A stretch of 64,000 bases of DNA from Tetrahymena elliotti 4EA (Eukaryota > Ciliophora > Oligohymenophorea > Hymenostomatida > Tetrahymenidae): NCBI GenBank assembly GCA_000231825.2, contig JH720321.1, forward strand, positions 376,761-440,760, written 5' to 3'. Made by a program: the position numbers and the translations under genes. The first letter of the stretch is position 1. Each line of letters opens with the position of its first letter. This document shows positions 14,342 through 26,909 of this stretch, piece by piece. The notes beneath the pieces were generated by a model. The model was not told the DNA's origin and did not search any database. It was given only the letters and a program-made list of their open reading frames with translations.

Positions 14342-17300
14342 ATGTTGTCATAATCACAGAATAATTTAGATTATTCTGATTTTCAATAAGGAGATTTTAA
14401 GTAAGTATAATATGAAGAATCTGATTAGTCTGTTTCTATGAATAAAAGACTTTAAAATGAATCTCATGAGATTTCTATAGAGTATGAAAAATAAGTAGGC
14501 ATTAAGATTAGTAACGATTAATAGTAGAACTAAAAATAAGGAGACTTAGATAGTAGCTTACTTAGTATTTCAATATTTGCATCAAGCCTTTCTTAAAAGC
14601 GTGAAGATTAGAATTCTTCTCCATAATTTGATGAATTTTAATCAAACGAGTAATACAGACAACAATGTAAATCAAATACTTTAAATAAAATTTAGATAAT
14701 TTAATGTTAAAAAAGTTGAGGCAAGAGATAGTGTTGATGAAACTTCAACTAGAAAAATAATAGAACAGATAAATGAAAATTCAACATATTAAATTAAAGA
14801 AGCTTATTCAGAAAAATAAAGTAAAGCATCAAAAGGTATAAGAATGTCTTAAGATTTCTCTAAGGTAGAAAGAAAGAGAAGAGGGAACTTATTTTAAGGA
14901 GATTTCCTAATAAAGAAAGATGTATGGAAACTAAAATGGATGCAAATTTTTTACTATTTAGCTAAATTTAGAACAATAGCTAGATAAATAGCTTTGCTTT
15001 ATAGACCTCATATGCTTTCAAAAAAGTAAGTTAAATTGATCAGTGATTAAGCTAGTGACCAAAAACATAAGTCTTCTTTATCTCATGTTCATAAATTAGA
15101 TTTAGGCAGATAATTTACATTTTAAAACTTTAGCAAATTTATGAGCTTTCGAAATTATAGGAAAATGATCAAATTTATTGTAAAATATTTTGGTTGGCTC
15201 TTCTAAGTATGCTAAAAAATTTATGAATTATATATAATTATAGTCTAGTTAATTTTTTCTAATATTCCCTTATTTCACTATCTCTCTTATTCATATATTG
15301 CATGGGAAACTATCATATTTCTAGCATCATCAGTCTTATTTATTTATATCCCCTTTGAGTATTCTTTCTTGTCACATAGAAATAGCTTCTTTGAATTTTA
15401 CTTTTCTAAGTTATGCCCTATTGTATACTCAATAGATATTTTCATCAGGGCTAATACGAAATCAACTGAGAATGGTAATTTAGTAGAAAATCACATAAAA
15501 ATATTTAAGCAATACTTCAAGTCAGAAATGATTCCTGACATTCTAAGTATTCTGTCATTAAATTGCTAAATAAGAGACATTCAAGCTACATATTTCTTCT
15601 TTTTTTATAGGGTGAGTAAATCTTTTAGAATTTTAGATATTTTTAAAGAACAGTTTCTTCTAAGAATGAAAATATCAGGTAATACTTTTCTTTAAAAATA
15701 TTTGAATTGTTACCATTCAAAAATACATTTTAAAATAAATAAATTTTTTGGTCAATCATAAGTTAAGGGAATTACCCATTCTTTTTAATTTCAAATTTTT
15801 CCTTTCTTCAAAATAATTTTACGAGAATAAAAAAATTATTGCTTCTTTACAATTTTAAATAAAATTGATGAAATTGGCTTAAAGAAAAACTCAATATTAA
15901 GTATTTGTTTATCTGTGAAGATAATTATTAAAACCTTTAGTCATTTATAATGGCTTACAAAAAATTAAAAAATGTCCTCATTAAACTATTTTTAAACAAA
16001 TAAAATTTATTTGTTTTGGGAAATGAGATTGATCTGTTTATTTAAATATTTAATATTTAAAAAAAAATAAATTTAATGAAGGAAGTAGAGTCTTTATAAT
16101 TATTTTAGAAAATTTAATAAATTCAATAAAAATATTTATCTTAATACAACAAAAGGAATAATATCACTATCGTATTTAGCTGCATAGGCTGTTTATTTTG
16201 CACATATAATTTGTTGTGTTTGGAATGCCTTGGGAACTTATGAAGCTCAATATAATAATGGCTGGCTGATAAAATATAATGCTTTAAATGTTAATTTAGA
16301 AATAAGATATCTTTATAGTTTTTATTACTCAGTAATTACAATGACAACAATAGGATATGGTGATATAACACCTTAATCTGATATCGAAATGCTTACAGTT
16401 ATTTTAATAGCATTGATATCTTGCGGTGTTTTTGGATATTGCATTAACTCAATAGGTATTAAATTAGTTTTATACTATTACTTCCTATATTAATTTTCAC
16501 TTTAAACTAACAAAAAATAAATTTTTTTAGACATAGTAATACTCATAAAATACTTGAAATATCTTTATTTTACTCTATTTTTAAGTATATTTGGGTCAAT
16601 CTTCAGCAAGGTTACCCTAAATTTTATAATTTTACATAGAGTTCTACATTTTTGACTCATAATATTTATTTATCATCTTTGACCAACTATTTTTTAGAAT
16701 TTTCACATTCAACAGGAATACACAAAATTTAATTGATTTTTTTATTTACTCTTTTTAGTCTTCAAGTCATTAAATTCCATTTTAATAAAGGTAGTATTTT
16801 ATATGATTTCAAATAATAGAGAAATATATATTTGCAAGGCTTAGCTATGATAAATAAGTATTTTAGATAATATGATGTGGATTTGGAATTGCAAGCTAGA
16901 GCTAGAAAATATTTAGATTATATTTATACAGATAAAAAAGAGGATTTACTTTGTTCAATTGATTAACTTTCAAACTTGACTGAATATTTGCAAGATGAAA
17001 TAAAAGTTAATGTTTACACAAAAAGGCTTAAAAAGATTTAAATATTTAAAGATTTATTTTCAGAAGAAACTCTTAATAGAATATCTTTAAAATTAAAGGA
17101 AAAAATATTATCTCATGATTAAGATATTATCTCTATATCTTCGAATGATGAGCCGTTTTTATGTATCATTCATTCTGGAGAAGTAATTAAATATACAATC
17201 AACTTAAGATCTAAAAGAGTTAAAGAATTATAAGTAATTTATTTCTTTTCACTATTTAGTTTTACATATTTATACTTCATGATTTTTTGCTTTTTATATA

Positions 17301-18865
17301 AGAACTATCAGGAAGGACAATTCTTTGGTTTTGAAAATTTTATAATTGAAAACCAATATGAAGAATATAACTTCAAGAGTAAAGGAATATGTTGTATACT
17401 TTAGATTAAATTGAGTGAATTTTTAAATGAAATAAAAAAAAATGAAGAAGAATATGAAAAGTATTGTTTCTTGAGAGATGAGGTTAAGTTTAATAAAAAT
17501 CAAAAAGCTGCTGGAATAAGCTGTGAGTCATGCACTCTAAAAACTCATACTTTAAAGTAGTGTCCTTTTATTTTTTATGAGGGAAGATATAAATCTATTC
17601 TGAAAAATTATTTTAGGAAGATTTAAGATTAAATCCAAAATTTAAAAAGAAATACAAACAGAAAAAAATATGCTGCAATAAGAAATATGCTAATAGTCAA
17701 ATACAAATAATAACTATTTTTGGATGATTAGAATTAAAACAATATATCAGGCTTATCATCTAATTTAGATTTCGATGATTCAAGTCAGTAACTTTCAGAA
17801 TCAGAAAATGGAAATGATGAATAAAATGAAAATCAAGAAGATTAAGATGATGAATATAATTAGGATAACGAAGAATAAAAATAGTAAACCACAACATCAA
17901 ATACAAAAAGTTTTGTCAGTATGAAAAGCTTGAAATCTTAAAAATCATTAAAAAATACGTAGAAAGTTAATAGCATTAATGATTTAAATTCCTTCATTCA
18001 AAATTCACTTGAAAGGAGTGATCATTAAAGGAAGAGTACTTATAATGAAAATGCTGAAAAATAATCTATAGAAAGCTAAGGAATTCAGAAAAAACCTACC
18101 TTAGGATAGAGTGGGAGAAAGGCAGTGTTAATTTGTGAAGAATTAAATAATAGTGAATACTCCTATGCTACCAGTAAATATATAATTTGGTTAGTTCATA
18201 AATTAATTTTAAATTTTAAAAGACGGGTAAGAAAAAAAAGAATTGATAACATCAAAAAGTTTAAAACAAAGCTAAAGCATTAGAAAATCAACTTCTATAA
18301 TAACAGCTAATTAGCCTTTAAGTGAAGAAAATAAAACATAAAGGTAATTAATATTTTTGAATGATCTTATTCTCTTCATATTTTTAAAATTAATTTTTTG
18401 TTTTTAGAAAATATCTTTTATTTTCCTATTTTGATTTTTAAAAATAAAATAAAATAAAGTAGTACAAAGAAATCTTCTAAAATAGAAAGCTAGATTAATT
18501 AGTTAATTGAAGGTATACTTGAGCAAAGACTTAATTCATTAAATAGACTTGATAAAAAGAGACGATATACATCTAAAAAAGGTGAGTTTGCTGTCTAATC
18601 TAAACTGTTGATATAGTAATATGCAAATTAAGACTAATAACTGTATTTATATAGTTTTGAAGATATTAAAGATTACCAGTATTACTACCCAAACTATAAT
18701 CACCTTGAGGTTATTAATCAAGAAAATTAAATCAATAGGTCTACAAAATAAGTTTAATAATTTAAACAGCAGGTTTACAGATAAATTGCTATGAAGAGCA
18801 TTGCAAAGAGATTTTAGAAATCAAATTTTTAAAAAAGTAAGATCTTTCAAACTATATAAATGTGA
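14342..18865 (+). CDS. Cyclic-nucleotide-gated type K+ channel
   Basis: The gene runs from ATG 14342 (MLSQSQNNLDYSDFQQGDF) to TGA 18863-18865 with several introns, including a small one near 14659-14704 and a long one between about 15.68 and 16.1 kb. In order it encodes a polar N-terminus; transmembrane segments around 15230-15370 and 15570-15660, the latter with spaced basic residues (YRVSKSFRILDIF) as in a voltage sensor; S5; the pore with K+ filter TTIGYGDI at about 16350; S6; a C-linker (ARKYLDYIYTDKKEDLL, about 16905); and a cNMP-binding domain split by an intron (IIHSGEVIKYTI then YQEGQFFGFENF). The tail is hydrophilic, acidic and Gln-rich. This is the layout of CNG/HCN/EAG-family channels; the GYGD filter predicts K+ selectivity. 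In the cNMP domain the cassette reads FFGFE rather than FGE, so ligand binding is uncertain. Probably a ciliary or plasma-membrane channel shaping swimming behaviour. Confidence 0.88.
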
Positions 18866-20670
18866 TTTATTTAATTAACAAAATTTTTTATTTAAATTTA
18901 ATTAAAGACTAAAGTGAAAATTTTTATTTATAATATGTACCTTATCTTAATTTATTTAGAACTTTGCAAATTTTATTTTTAAAATTCAAATATACAAAAT
19001 ATAACCATCTATGACATTCATTTTAAAATTTTAGAACTTTATTGTTCTCTCAAATTAAAAAAAAACTATTAAATTAAATAAATTAAAATTTAAGAAATTA
19101 AATTCAGTAATAAACATTCAAGAATTTATTTTATTTATTAAAATAAATATTTATTCAAAGTAGAAGATATGACTCTTATTAAAATTGATTTGGTTTTGAT
19201 TTAATAAATTTAGTTTTTCCTCTGTTTATCTTATTTATCAAATTTATTTTGATTATTTTAATTATAAAGATATGTTTTAAACCAAAAGTTGAATTTATGT
19301 TTAGTCATTTTCAATTTTCATAAAATAAAACTGAATGTATTATTATTATTATTATTATTATAGGTCAATTTGAACTTTAGAAAAATATAATTAAATGATT
19401 TTATATTCAGAAAAAATATAATTCCTTTCAATTTTTAATTAAAAAAATTCCTATTTTTGTTGAAATTTTAAAAGAAATATTTTAATTTTCAAATAATTTT
19501 AAATTAAAAAGAAAAATAAATGAAAAGTTTAAATTGTATTATTTTATTTAAATTTATTATTTTTAATTGAAACTGTTTCTAAATAAAAGAGAGAAGTGAA
19601 TAACTTTAAAATGAAATGAAAAATATTTATTCTTTAAAAATTGCAAAATTTATTTTCATTTTAATAATTTATTTCAAAAAATAATTTTATAAAAAATGAA
19701 TAACTTTAAAAAATTTCTTCTTTTTAAGTAAAATACTGTTATTTTTTTTCCCTAAAAATGATATCCTTTAAAATAGGCAAAGATAAAATCAATGTCTAAT
19801 AGATGAGAAAGAATGACTTTTTGAGAATAGATTGTAAAATTATCAAATTTGAAATAAAAAAATTAATTAGCTAATTAATAAAAGAAATTATACAAGATTA
19901 TTAAGATATTATAAAAGAAATGCTCAATACTTATTTAATGGATAGAAATGAAAGAATGGATCCAAATTATCTTTCTTGTTATTGACCTGATAAAATTGTA
20001 AATAATTATTAATCAATAACTTGTATAAAAATATTTTAAATTTTTAATAAGGTTAAAATATGTAAATTTACAATTTTGAATGAATGAAGTAAGGAAAGCA
20101 CAAATAAATGAATTTGTTCACCAAGATTAATAAAAAATAAATAAATAATTTGATGAATTATGAAAGAAATTGAAAAATTGAGTTATGAATAAGAAATTGA
20201 TTATTTCGTTCAAAAATGGTCTTATATTGATTTAAAAATAAGCTAAATAAGGAAGATATTGATCAAGTTGTGATTATTGTTATGGTGAGTGATGTCACAT
20301 ATGAGGAATAATATGAAAGAATGATATATTATTTTGACGTCTTTCTAATCTGATTTTAAACAGGTAATTCAAGTAACAAAATCAATGATTAACTGTAAAT
20401 TAATTCAAATATTGTTTTGATATTTTATGACTGAATTAAATTGTTAGTCATAATTCAGATTGAATTTGCTTATATTTCAATTGAAATAAAAAATTTTCAT
20501 CAGCTTTAAATCAAATCTAATTTTATCCAATTTTTACAAATCAATTAAAAAGCTCTCACTTCTAATTAATTGATAATTATTTATTTACATATCAAAACAA
20601 TAAACTTAAAAAAAACTAAAAAAGTAGAACTTTTTTATCTGAATAAACTGTATAAATAGTACTCCATTAA
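18866..20670. other. Intergenic, AT-rich, with a TTA microsatellite
   Basis: About 1.8 kb between the channel gene and the Rab-like gene, both on the plus strand. Apart from the (TTA)n run at 19338-19362 it holds AT-rich sequence with TGA in every frame. No gene seen. Confidence 0.6.
19338..19362. repeat. (TTA)n microsatellite
   Basis: A perfect trinucleotide run of about eight units within the intergenic region downstream of the channel gene. Confidence 0.9.
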
Positions 20671-21376
20671 ATGTTAAAATTAGTCCTTGTTGGAGATTAA
20701 AAAGTTGGTAAATTGAGTCTAAATTTAAGGTACTCTCTTAATACCTAGCCTAGTTCTAATGCTTGTGATTATCGTAAACATCTTTTTTTGCTTTATTTAT
20801 GCATTGATTTTCATTCTATTAAGAATAAATTAATTCTATTTTAGCTTTATTATTCATAAAGAGTTTCTTTATTAATATTGTATATATAAAAAAGCCCTAG
20901 ATTTTTACACAAAAAACATACGCATTGGTTAAAAGGATATTGAAGTACAAACTTGGCACTATAACCATGAAGTGAGCAGGTATATATAGCAATCCTTCAT
21001 ATACAGGAAAGCTTAAGGGATTATAATATGCTATGCTATTGATGACAGGTAGTCATTTGATAGTGTATAAAAATGGATTGATTAAATTAAATAATATAGC
21101 AGAGATAACATTGAAATCATATTAATTGGAACAAAATGTGATCTTGAAGAAAAAAGATAAGTTAGTTATCAAGAAGGTTAAGAATTAGCTAACTAACTAG
21201 GAGTAATATTCTTTGAAACTTCTTCTAAAAATGATATAAATATTAAAGAAGTTTTCAATCTGATAATAAGCAATATCATAAACAACAAAGATCTCTAAAA
21301 AGAAATTCTTAACTCCAACTAGTAAAGCTTAGCTGTTCAACCAAACATCTATAACTAATTTTGCTACCAAAGTTGA
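20671..21376 (+). CDS. Degenerate Rab-like small GTPase with CaaX-like end
   Basis: Exons 20671-20773 and 20895-21376 (intron 20774-20894, phase checked) give 194 residues, the usual Rab size. Rab features: MLKLVLVGDQKVGK at residues 1-14, DFYTKNIRIGQKDIEVQTW at 37-55, IIICYAIDDRQSFDSVQKW at 77-95, base-binding TKCDL at 114-118 and ETSSK at 142-146. Key residues are missing. The P-loop Ser/Thr after GK is Leu15, and the switch II WDTAGQE is replaced by WHYNHEV at 55-61, so the Mg-binding Asp, the Gly and the catalytic Gln are gone; the N of NKxD is Thr. Hydrolysis should be lost and nucleotide binding may be weak. The end is CYQS, a CaaX-type prenylation box, instead of the double-Cys end usual in Rabs. 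The frame is intact, so I call it a gene, not a pseudogene: a membrane-anchored pseudo-GTPase is the simplest reading. Confidence 0.8.
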
Positions 21377-24300
21377 TGAAAATAAAAAAAGTGTGTCTAT
21401 TCTTTGCTTGATGGAAAATAAATAGACTCACAAGCTGCTTCATTTTTAATAAATTGCTATAACTTTTGTATATATTTTAACAAATTTAGTCTACATTACA
21501 TATATTAATTATTTATTCTATTAAATTGACATGAGTCTGCATATGATAACTATTTATTTCTTTTCTTCTGGTCATTTTAAATCAAAAATTTAATAAAATT
21601 AAAATTTAATGGATCATAGAATAAATAATCTTAAAATTTAACCACACGCCTTAAATTTATTTTGCTTTTATAAGTAGTTAATTAGCATCACATATTTAAG
21701 ATATCTTTAATTTGATAACCAAATTATAAATTCAATCTTATCTATAAATTAAGATTTTTTTTATTGATTAATTTTTAGGATATATTTGTTCTTTTAAATG
21801 TGATTTATTTAATTTTGATTTTTCTATTTTATTTAGTAAAATATGAATATTTTATTAATGTTAGATTTTACTCTTTCCTCAACAATTCAAATGAATTGAA
21901 TTAATTTTTTATTTGAGTCAATCAATGGATAACTAATTGAAAATTATTATTTTTAATGTTAAATTTGTTTTATAGATTTGTTTGGATATGGTAATTGATT
22001 TTTTCAAATATTAAAATAATTTTTATAAATTTTAGCAATTATCTTTTTACATAGTTAATTTTAATGTAACTTCCCCTTTTAATTCCTTCCCTTAAAAAAT
22101 CATTAAATTTTTCTAAAACTATTCAAATTTATTTTGAAATGAGATTATTTGATCCTAATTTTAAATTAAAGAGTGTTTTTGAATATGTAACTTAACTTTT
22201 TCAATTTTATGTGAAAGTCCTAAGTGATTTAACTTTTTTTTAAATTTTAGGTAAATAGTGTTCATGATTTTAATTTTTAGAGAATATTTATTTTATTAAA
22301 TATCACTTGAAAATAAAAAGATAAACCTATTTTTTTAATGTGTACAGCAAGTAAGTAGTTTTGCCCCTAAAAAAATGTATATTTTTTATTCAATTTTAAG
22401 TTTTGAAAACTTTTTTTAAATTATTTGTAAGAGTGATGATAATACCCTTTAAGTATGATACTCATTAAAGATAAATAAAAAGATGATTTTTCTTACTCCA
22501 ATTTAATATTTAAAAAAGTTAATTCAAGTTATAAAGTTAATCTAAAAACGCATTAAAATGTAGGTTCGATCTATTAATATCTATGTTTCATCATAATCTG
22601 ATTAATTTTAATTGATAATACAATCTTAGTTTAATTTATTTTATTGACCTTACTTAGTTTGTCAATTAATTTAAGTTATCACTTTTAAGTATATACTATG
22701 CATTTTATTTAAAAAGTAGAATTTTCAATTTTAATTAGAAGCAAAAGGTCTGCTTTAAACTAAATTAATTATCTATTTACTCACTTAAATACTCTAAATT
22801 TTCAACAACCTGATCTATAAAAATTATATTATTTTATTAGAATTTAAAAAAAGTATCAAAATAATTTAACTTTCAATATAACATTAGCAACCATCATTAA
22901 TTTTAGCACTGAATTATTTTATTTAAAAGTTTATTCCAAATATTTCCCATAAATTATAAACAATTTCCATAAAAAATTCATTTGAAAATATTTCCTATTT
23001 TCAAAATAAAATTAATTGGTTTTATTCAACATTAAATATTATTTATAATTTGAAGAAAAATTAGGATTGATTCATAATAACAGAACATGAACTTTATTTT
23101 ATTCTTAGCTTTACTTTAAAAAATTAAAAGTATTTATGAAGGTTTTTTTTGTATGAGACAAAAAATAAATAAAAAAAAGTTAATCTTGTATTAAATATGT
23201 TTGAAATATATCTTTACAAATTAAAATTTGAGTTATTATTCATAAATAGCCTCTATTAATTTCATATATTTTGCAATCTAAGTCAAAAATAAATATATAT
23301 ATCTATTAAATTTTTATCAAGTGTTTTTTTGTTGAAAAAAAAAAACAAAAGAGATATAAAGTTTGTGTTTATAAAAAGTAAATATTGAATTTAAAATAAT
23401 AAATAAATAAATTTATTTTTTAATGGAAGATTGTTTTATGAATGATGAATTTAGACAATAAATACATTGTAGTAAAATATCATTTCTTTTGTTTTTAAAA
23501 ACTAAATTTTAATTTCTTAAATAGATATTGCATTTGTTCATTATTGTTAATATGTTTTGATACCTAAACTGAAAATTATTAAAGTCAACTAAATTTTATC
23601 AATTAAATTTTCCTCAAATCTCTTTTTTTGAATAAAAATAAGACATAAAGACAAATATCGAAAAATATAAAGATGAATTTAATTAAATTTTATCTAAAAA
23701 ATAAATTTTAAAAAAAAACTATTTATTTATCACTTAATTCTATCTGATAATTTAAATATTTTTAAGAGAATAATTTTCACTTTTCTTACAGAAATTTCTA
23801 AATTACAATTTGAAAAGAATATGTGTGTGAATGCTTGATTTTATCTATCTGTAAGCACATGTGCTTGAATTAAAAAACTTCATAAAAAATAATTGAAAAA
23901 TTCCTCAAAAAATTAATGGAGCATCTGCCAAATAATGAATAAGGTATTTTTAAATTAAAATAGATTAAAACTTAATAAATCTAATACTAAAAATTTGATA
24001 TAATTTTTACAAGAAATAAAGATTTCTTTTTACTTTTATTTTTTAGCAGAAAAATAAAATTTTTCTTTTGATGAAAACGTGTTTATAAAAGAATTAAGGA
24101 AATTCAATTTTAAGATTAAGAAATAAGATATTTCCAATAACAAGAAAAATTAGATTTAAAGTAAACAATTTAATGGTGTAGAAATGCTTGCTTTGAATTC
24201 AAAAATATGTCTTTGAAATCTTTATTTAACATAATAAAACAAGAAATTATATATTATATAATTGAACTTAAAAGTAAGAATTATCATGAATAAATATCTT

Positions 24301-24688
24301 TTATGTTCACCAATTAAAATAATAAATATTTATTGATTTTTTCCAGAATATTTCTAATATTGAAGTTAAATGCCTTTGAGTGGAAGGAAGGTGGATATAT
24401 GATTTAAAATGAAAGATGTATTTTAATTGCATTTATTTACTAATTTTTTACTAAATATTCACTATAAATGCTTCACAATTAAAGATATTTTTATTGTGTA
24501 ATATCTAAATTAGTATCATAGTATAACTTAGATTATTTCTTTACCTCATAAAAGAATTTATGAAGAATAAATCTGGAACAAATTCATAGATTTTTAGTTA
24601 TTAAATTACTTAATTTGATCAAAAAATATAAAAAATTAAATCAACTAAAATTTCATTTGTATCTTTCTAAAATTAAGTATATCAAAAA
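21377..24688. other. Long gene-poor intergenic region
   Basis: About 3.3 kb, the largest gap in the window. It is extremely AT-rich with many homopolymer runs, TGA scattered through all six frames, and no segment with coding-like composition. I saw no tRNA, repeat array or mobile element. It could hold a small non-coding RNA or replication element that cannot be recognised by eye. Confidence 0.55.
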
Positions 24689-25305
24689 ATGTCAACTACT
24701 GACCAAGAAGCTAAATAATAAATATACAGAAAGGCTTATGTCTAACTTTCTGAATTCTTAGATTGCTATAACACCTAGAACAAATTATCTTTTGAAGCTA
24801 AGCTTACTTCTATTGCATCAGTTGTTAAGAATTTGATTCCTGATTTCTTCTTTGTTGGATTCTACGTTGTAGTTGATGAATTAGACTCTTAAGGAAATAA
24901 AACTGGAAAAAAAGTATTGGAAGTTGGCCCTTATCAATCTACTATTTTGGCTACTCCTAGAATTGACATAGGTATAGTTTAATTTATTATCTATAAAAAA
25001 ATAATATCTTAATAATATTAGCTTTTATTTCATAAAAATAATTTATTTATTTGTTAATAATAGGTAAAGGAGTTTGTGGCACTGCCTGGTAAGAAGCCAA
25101 AACACAAGTTGTCAATAATGTTAAAGAATGCAAAAACTACATAGCATGTGATAATGAAACTCTTAGTGAAGTAGTTATCCCTGTATTCAACAAAACCACC
25201 AATGAAGTAGTTGCAGTTTTTGATATAGATTCTACAACCTTAAATAGATTTACTGCTTTCGATGTTGAAGAATTAGAAAAAATCACATCCTTAGTTTACT
25301 AATGA
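24689..25305 (+). CDS. Free methionine-(R)-sulfoxide reductase-type GAF protein
   Basis: Exons 24689-24971 and 25064-25305 (intron 24972-25063, in phase) encode 174 residues, the usual size for this one-domain family. Diagnostic motifs: FFFVGFYVVVD, LEVGPYQST, GKGVCGTAW with Cys99, and YIACD with Cys123, followed by SEVVIPVFN. The 24-residue spacing of Cys99 and Cys123 matches the second and third conserved cysteines of fRMsr. The enzyme reduces free methionine-(R)-sulfoxide in the cytosol, using thioredoxin for recycling, in oxidative-stress defence. The first conserved cysteine, 10 residues before GVCG (normally A-C-T/Q), is Thr89 here (LATPRI); in the family that cysteine takes part in the disulfide formed with the catalytic one. 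An extra Cys117 lies nearby and might substitute. Activity is therefore likely but not certain; family membership is clear. Confidence 0.88.
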
Positions 25306-26909
25306 AAATTAAAAATGCCTATTTTTTGTCAATAATTGTTTATGTTTTAAAATAACTAACCTTTAAAAAATCTTACAAATAATATCCTTCCTTTCAAAAA
25401 ATTAAGAATTGATAATCAGTTTAAGTTAAAATATTAAAATATTCTATTTCGCATTTAAAATTTATTACATAAGAAGATGATATGAAATGATGACTATTTT
25501 ATTATTTCTTAAATTTTAAACACAAAATTAAAAGTAAAAGAAGAATGATAAAATTTTAAAATAATTTTAAACCATTATTCAAAATGATTTAATAATAAAT
25601 TCAGAAATAAAACTAATGGTTAAGTATAAATTCTCTTAACAAATTAAAATTTTTTTGAAAGATATGAATAAATATTTCATTCATTAAGTAATTATTTTTA
25701 TCAAAAAAGTACTTATTAGGGAGTTTATATATACTTTAGATAAACACTTTATAAATACATAAAATAATTTATTGAATGAAGTAAAAGTAAATTTTTTATC
25801 CAAAATTTCAAATTCTTTAAAAATTATTTGAAGATATTTTTTATTTTTATTTTTGCCTTATTAAATGCGTATTAGATTAAGTAAAAGTATTTAAAATCTC
25901 ATTTCTTTATTGTTTAAAAAGTATTAATTTCTACATAAATTTTATTCTAATTCAATTAAACAAAGGCTTTTTGTTTTCACCTAAAATAAAAAGCATCCTT
26001 TAAATTAAATTGGACATTTAATGGATTTAATAATTTTTTTTTTTTCGATTATTTATTTGATTTGAACATTTACTAAAAATATGTTTTTTGTTAACAAGTT
26101 TAAAAAAGATATTCTTCATTTGATCACCAAAAGAATCTAAAATGCAACCAAAATAATTTTTAGATTTTTTGCATTAAATTTAAATGAGAATTATTTCAAA
26201 AATAACCCTCTATTTATTTAAAATAATTTTGTGGTTTTTCTTAAAATTTTTGCTTGCAACAAAAACATAGTTTAAAAAAATAGAATTGGAAAATATTTAA
26301 AGCTTTCATAATCAAGTATGTTTTTTAAGTTTACAATATTTTTCAGAACCTATCATAAAATGGTTTGAGGTGAATTAATCATAAATGAATATTTAAAATA
26401 TTTTTTTTGGAACAAAATTCGGCTCATTAAAAAAATGAGAAAGACATTTAATAATAATTTATTATTATATTATGATAAAGTTAGAGTGTTTTTATATGGA
26501 AATGAGTTTTTGTTATTTGGTTTAGTAGAGAAAAAGATGGCTCAGTTTTTTATATAATAATATCATATCAGGAAGGGAAATAAATAAAAAAATGTTGGTC
26601 AATAATAGTTTTACTATTAGAGAAGTGAGTAAATATTGTATTGATAATTAAATTGATAAAAAAAATGGAATATGACTGAACGAATGAATGAATGAATCTC
26701 TTGTTATTTTTACAAGTCAGCATTTTTGTGAGAAGTGAATTAAGATAAGAAAAAAATAAAAAGATAATTAATAAGTAAAAAAAAAATAAAGTTAAAGTAA
26801 AAAGAAAGAGATAGCTACATAAAGAAAGAGCGTAATTTAATTGTAGTCATTTTGCATTATTATTTTTAAGATATAGCAAAAGCAAAAGAATAATATTAAA
26901 TTACTTTTA
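25306..26909. other. Intergenic, AT-rich
   Basis: About 1.6 kb between two plus-strand genes. It is AT-rich and without coding-like frames. A short GAAT tract at 26678-26697 lies upstream of the Pumilio start. The last 150 bases are A/G-rich, probably the 5' leader of the Pumilio gene. Confidence 0.6.
26678..26697 (+). repeat. (GAAT)n tetranucleotide tract
   Basis: Four to five copies of GAAT about 210 bases before the Pumilio ATG, probably in its promoter or leader. Confidence 0.7.

Noticed and set aside
14342..18865. Channel as a Ca2+ or Na+ channel
   Set aside because: The pore filter is TTIGYGD, the K+ selectivity sequence, in a single six-segment subunit with a C-linker.
20671..21376. 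Rab-like gene as a pseudogene
   Set aside because: Frame, splice sites, base-binding motifs and a CaaX end are all intact, so loss of catalytic motifs alone does not show decay.
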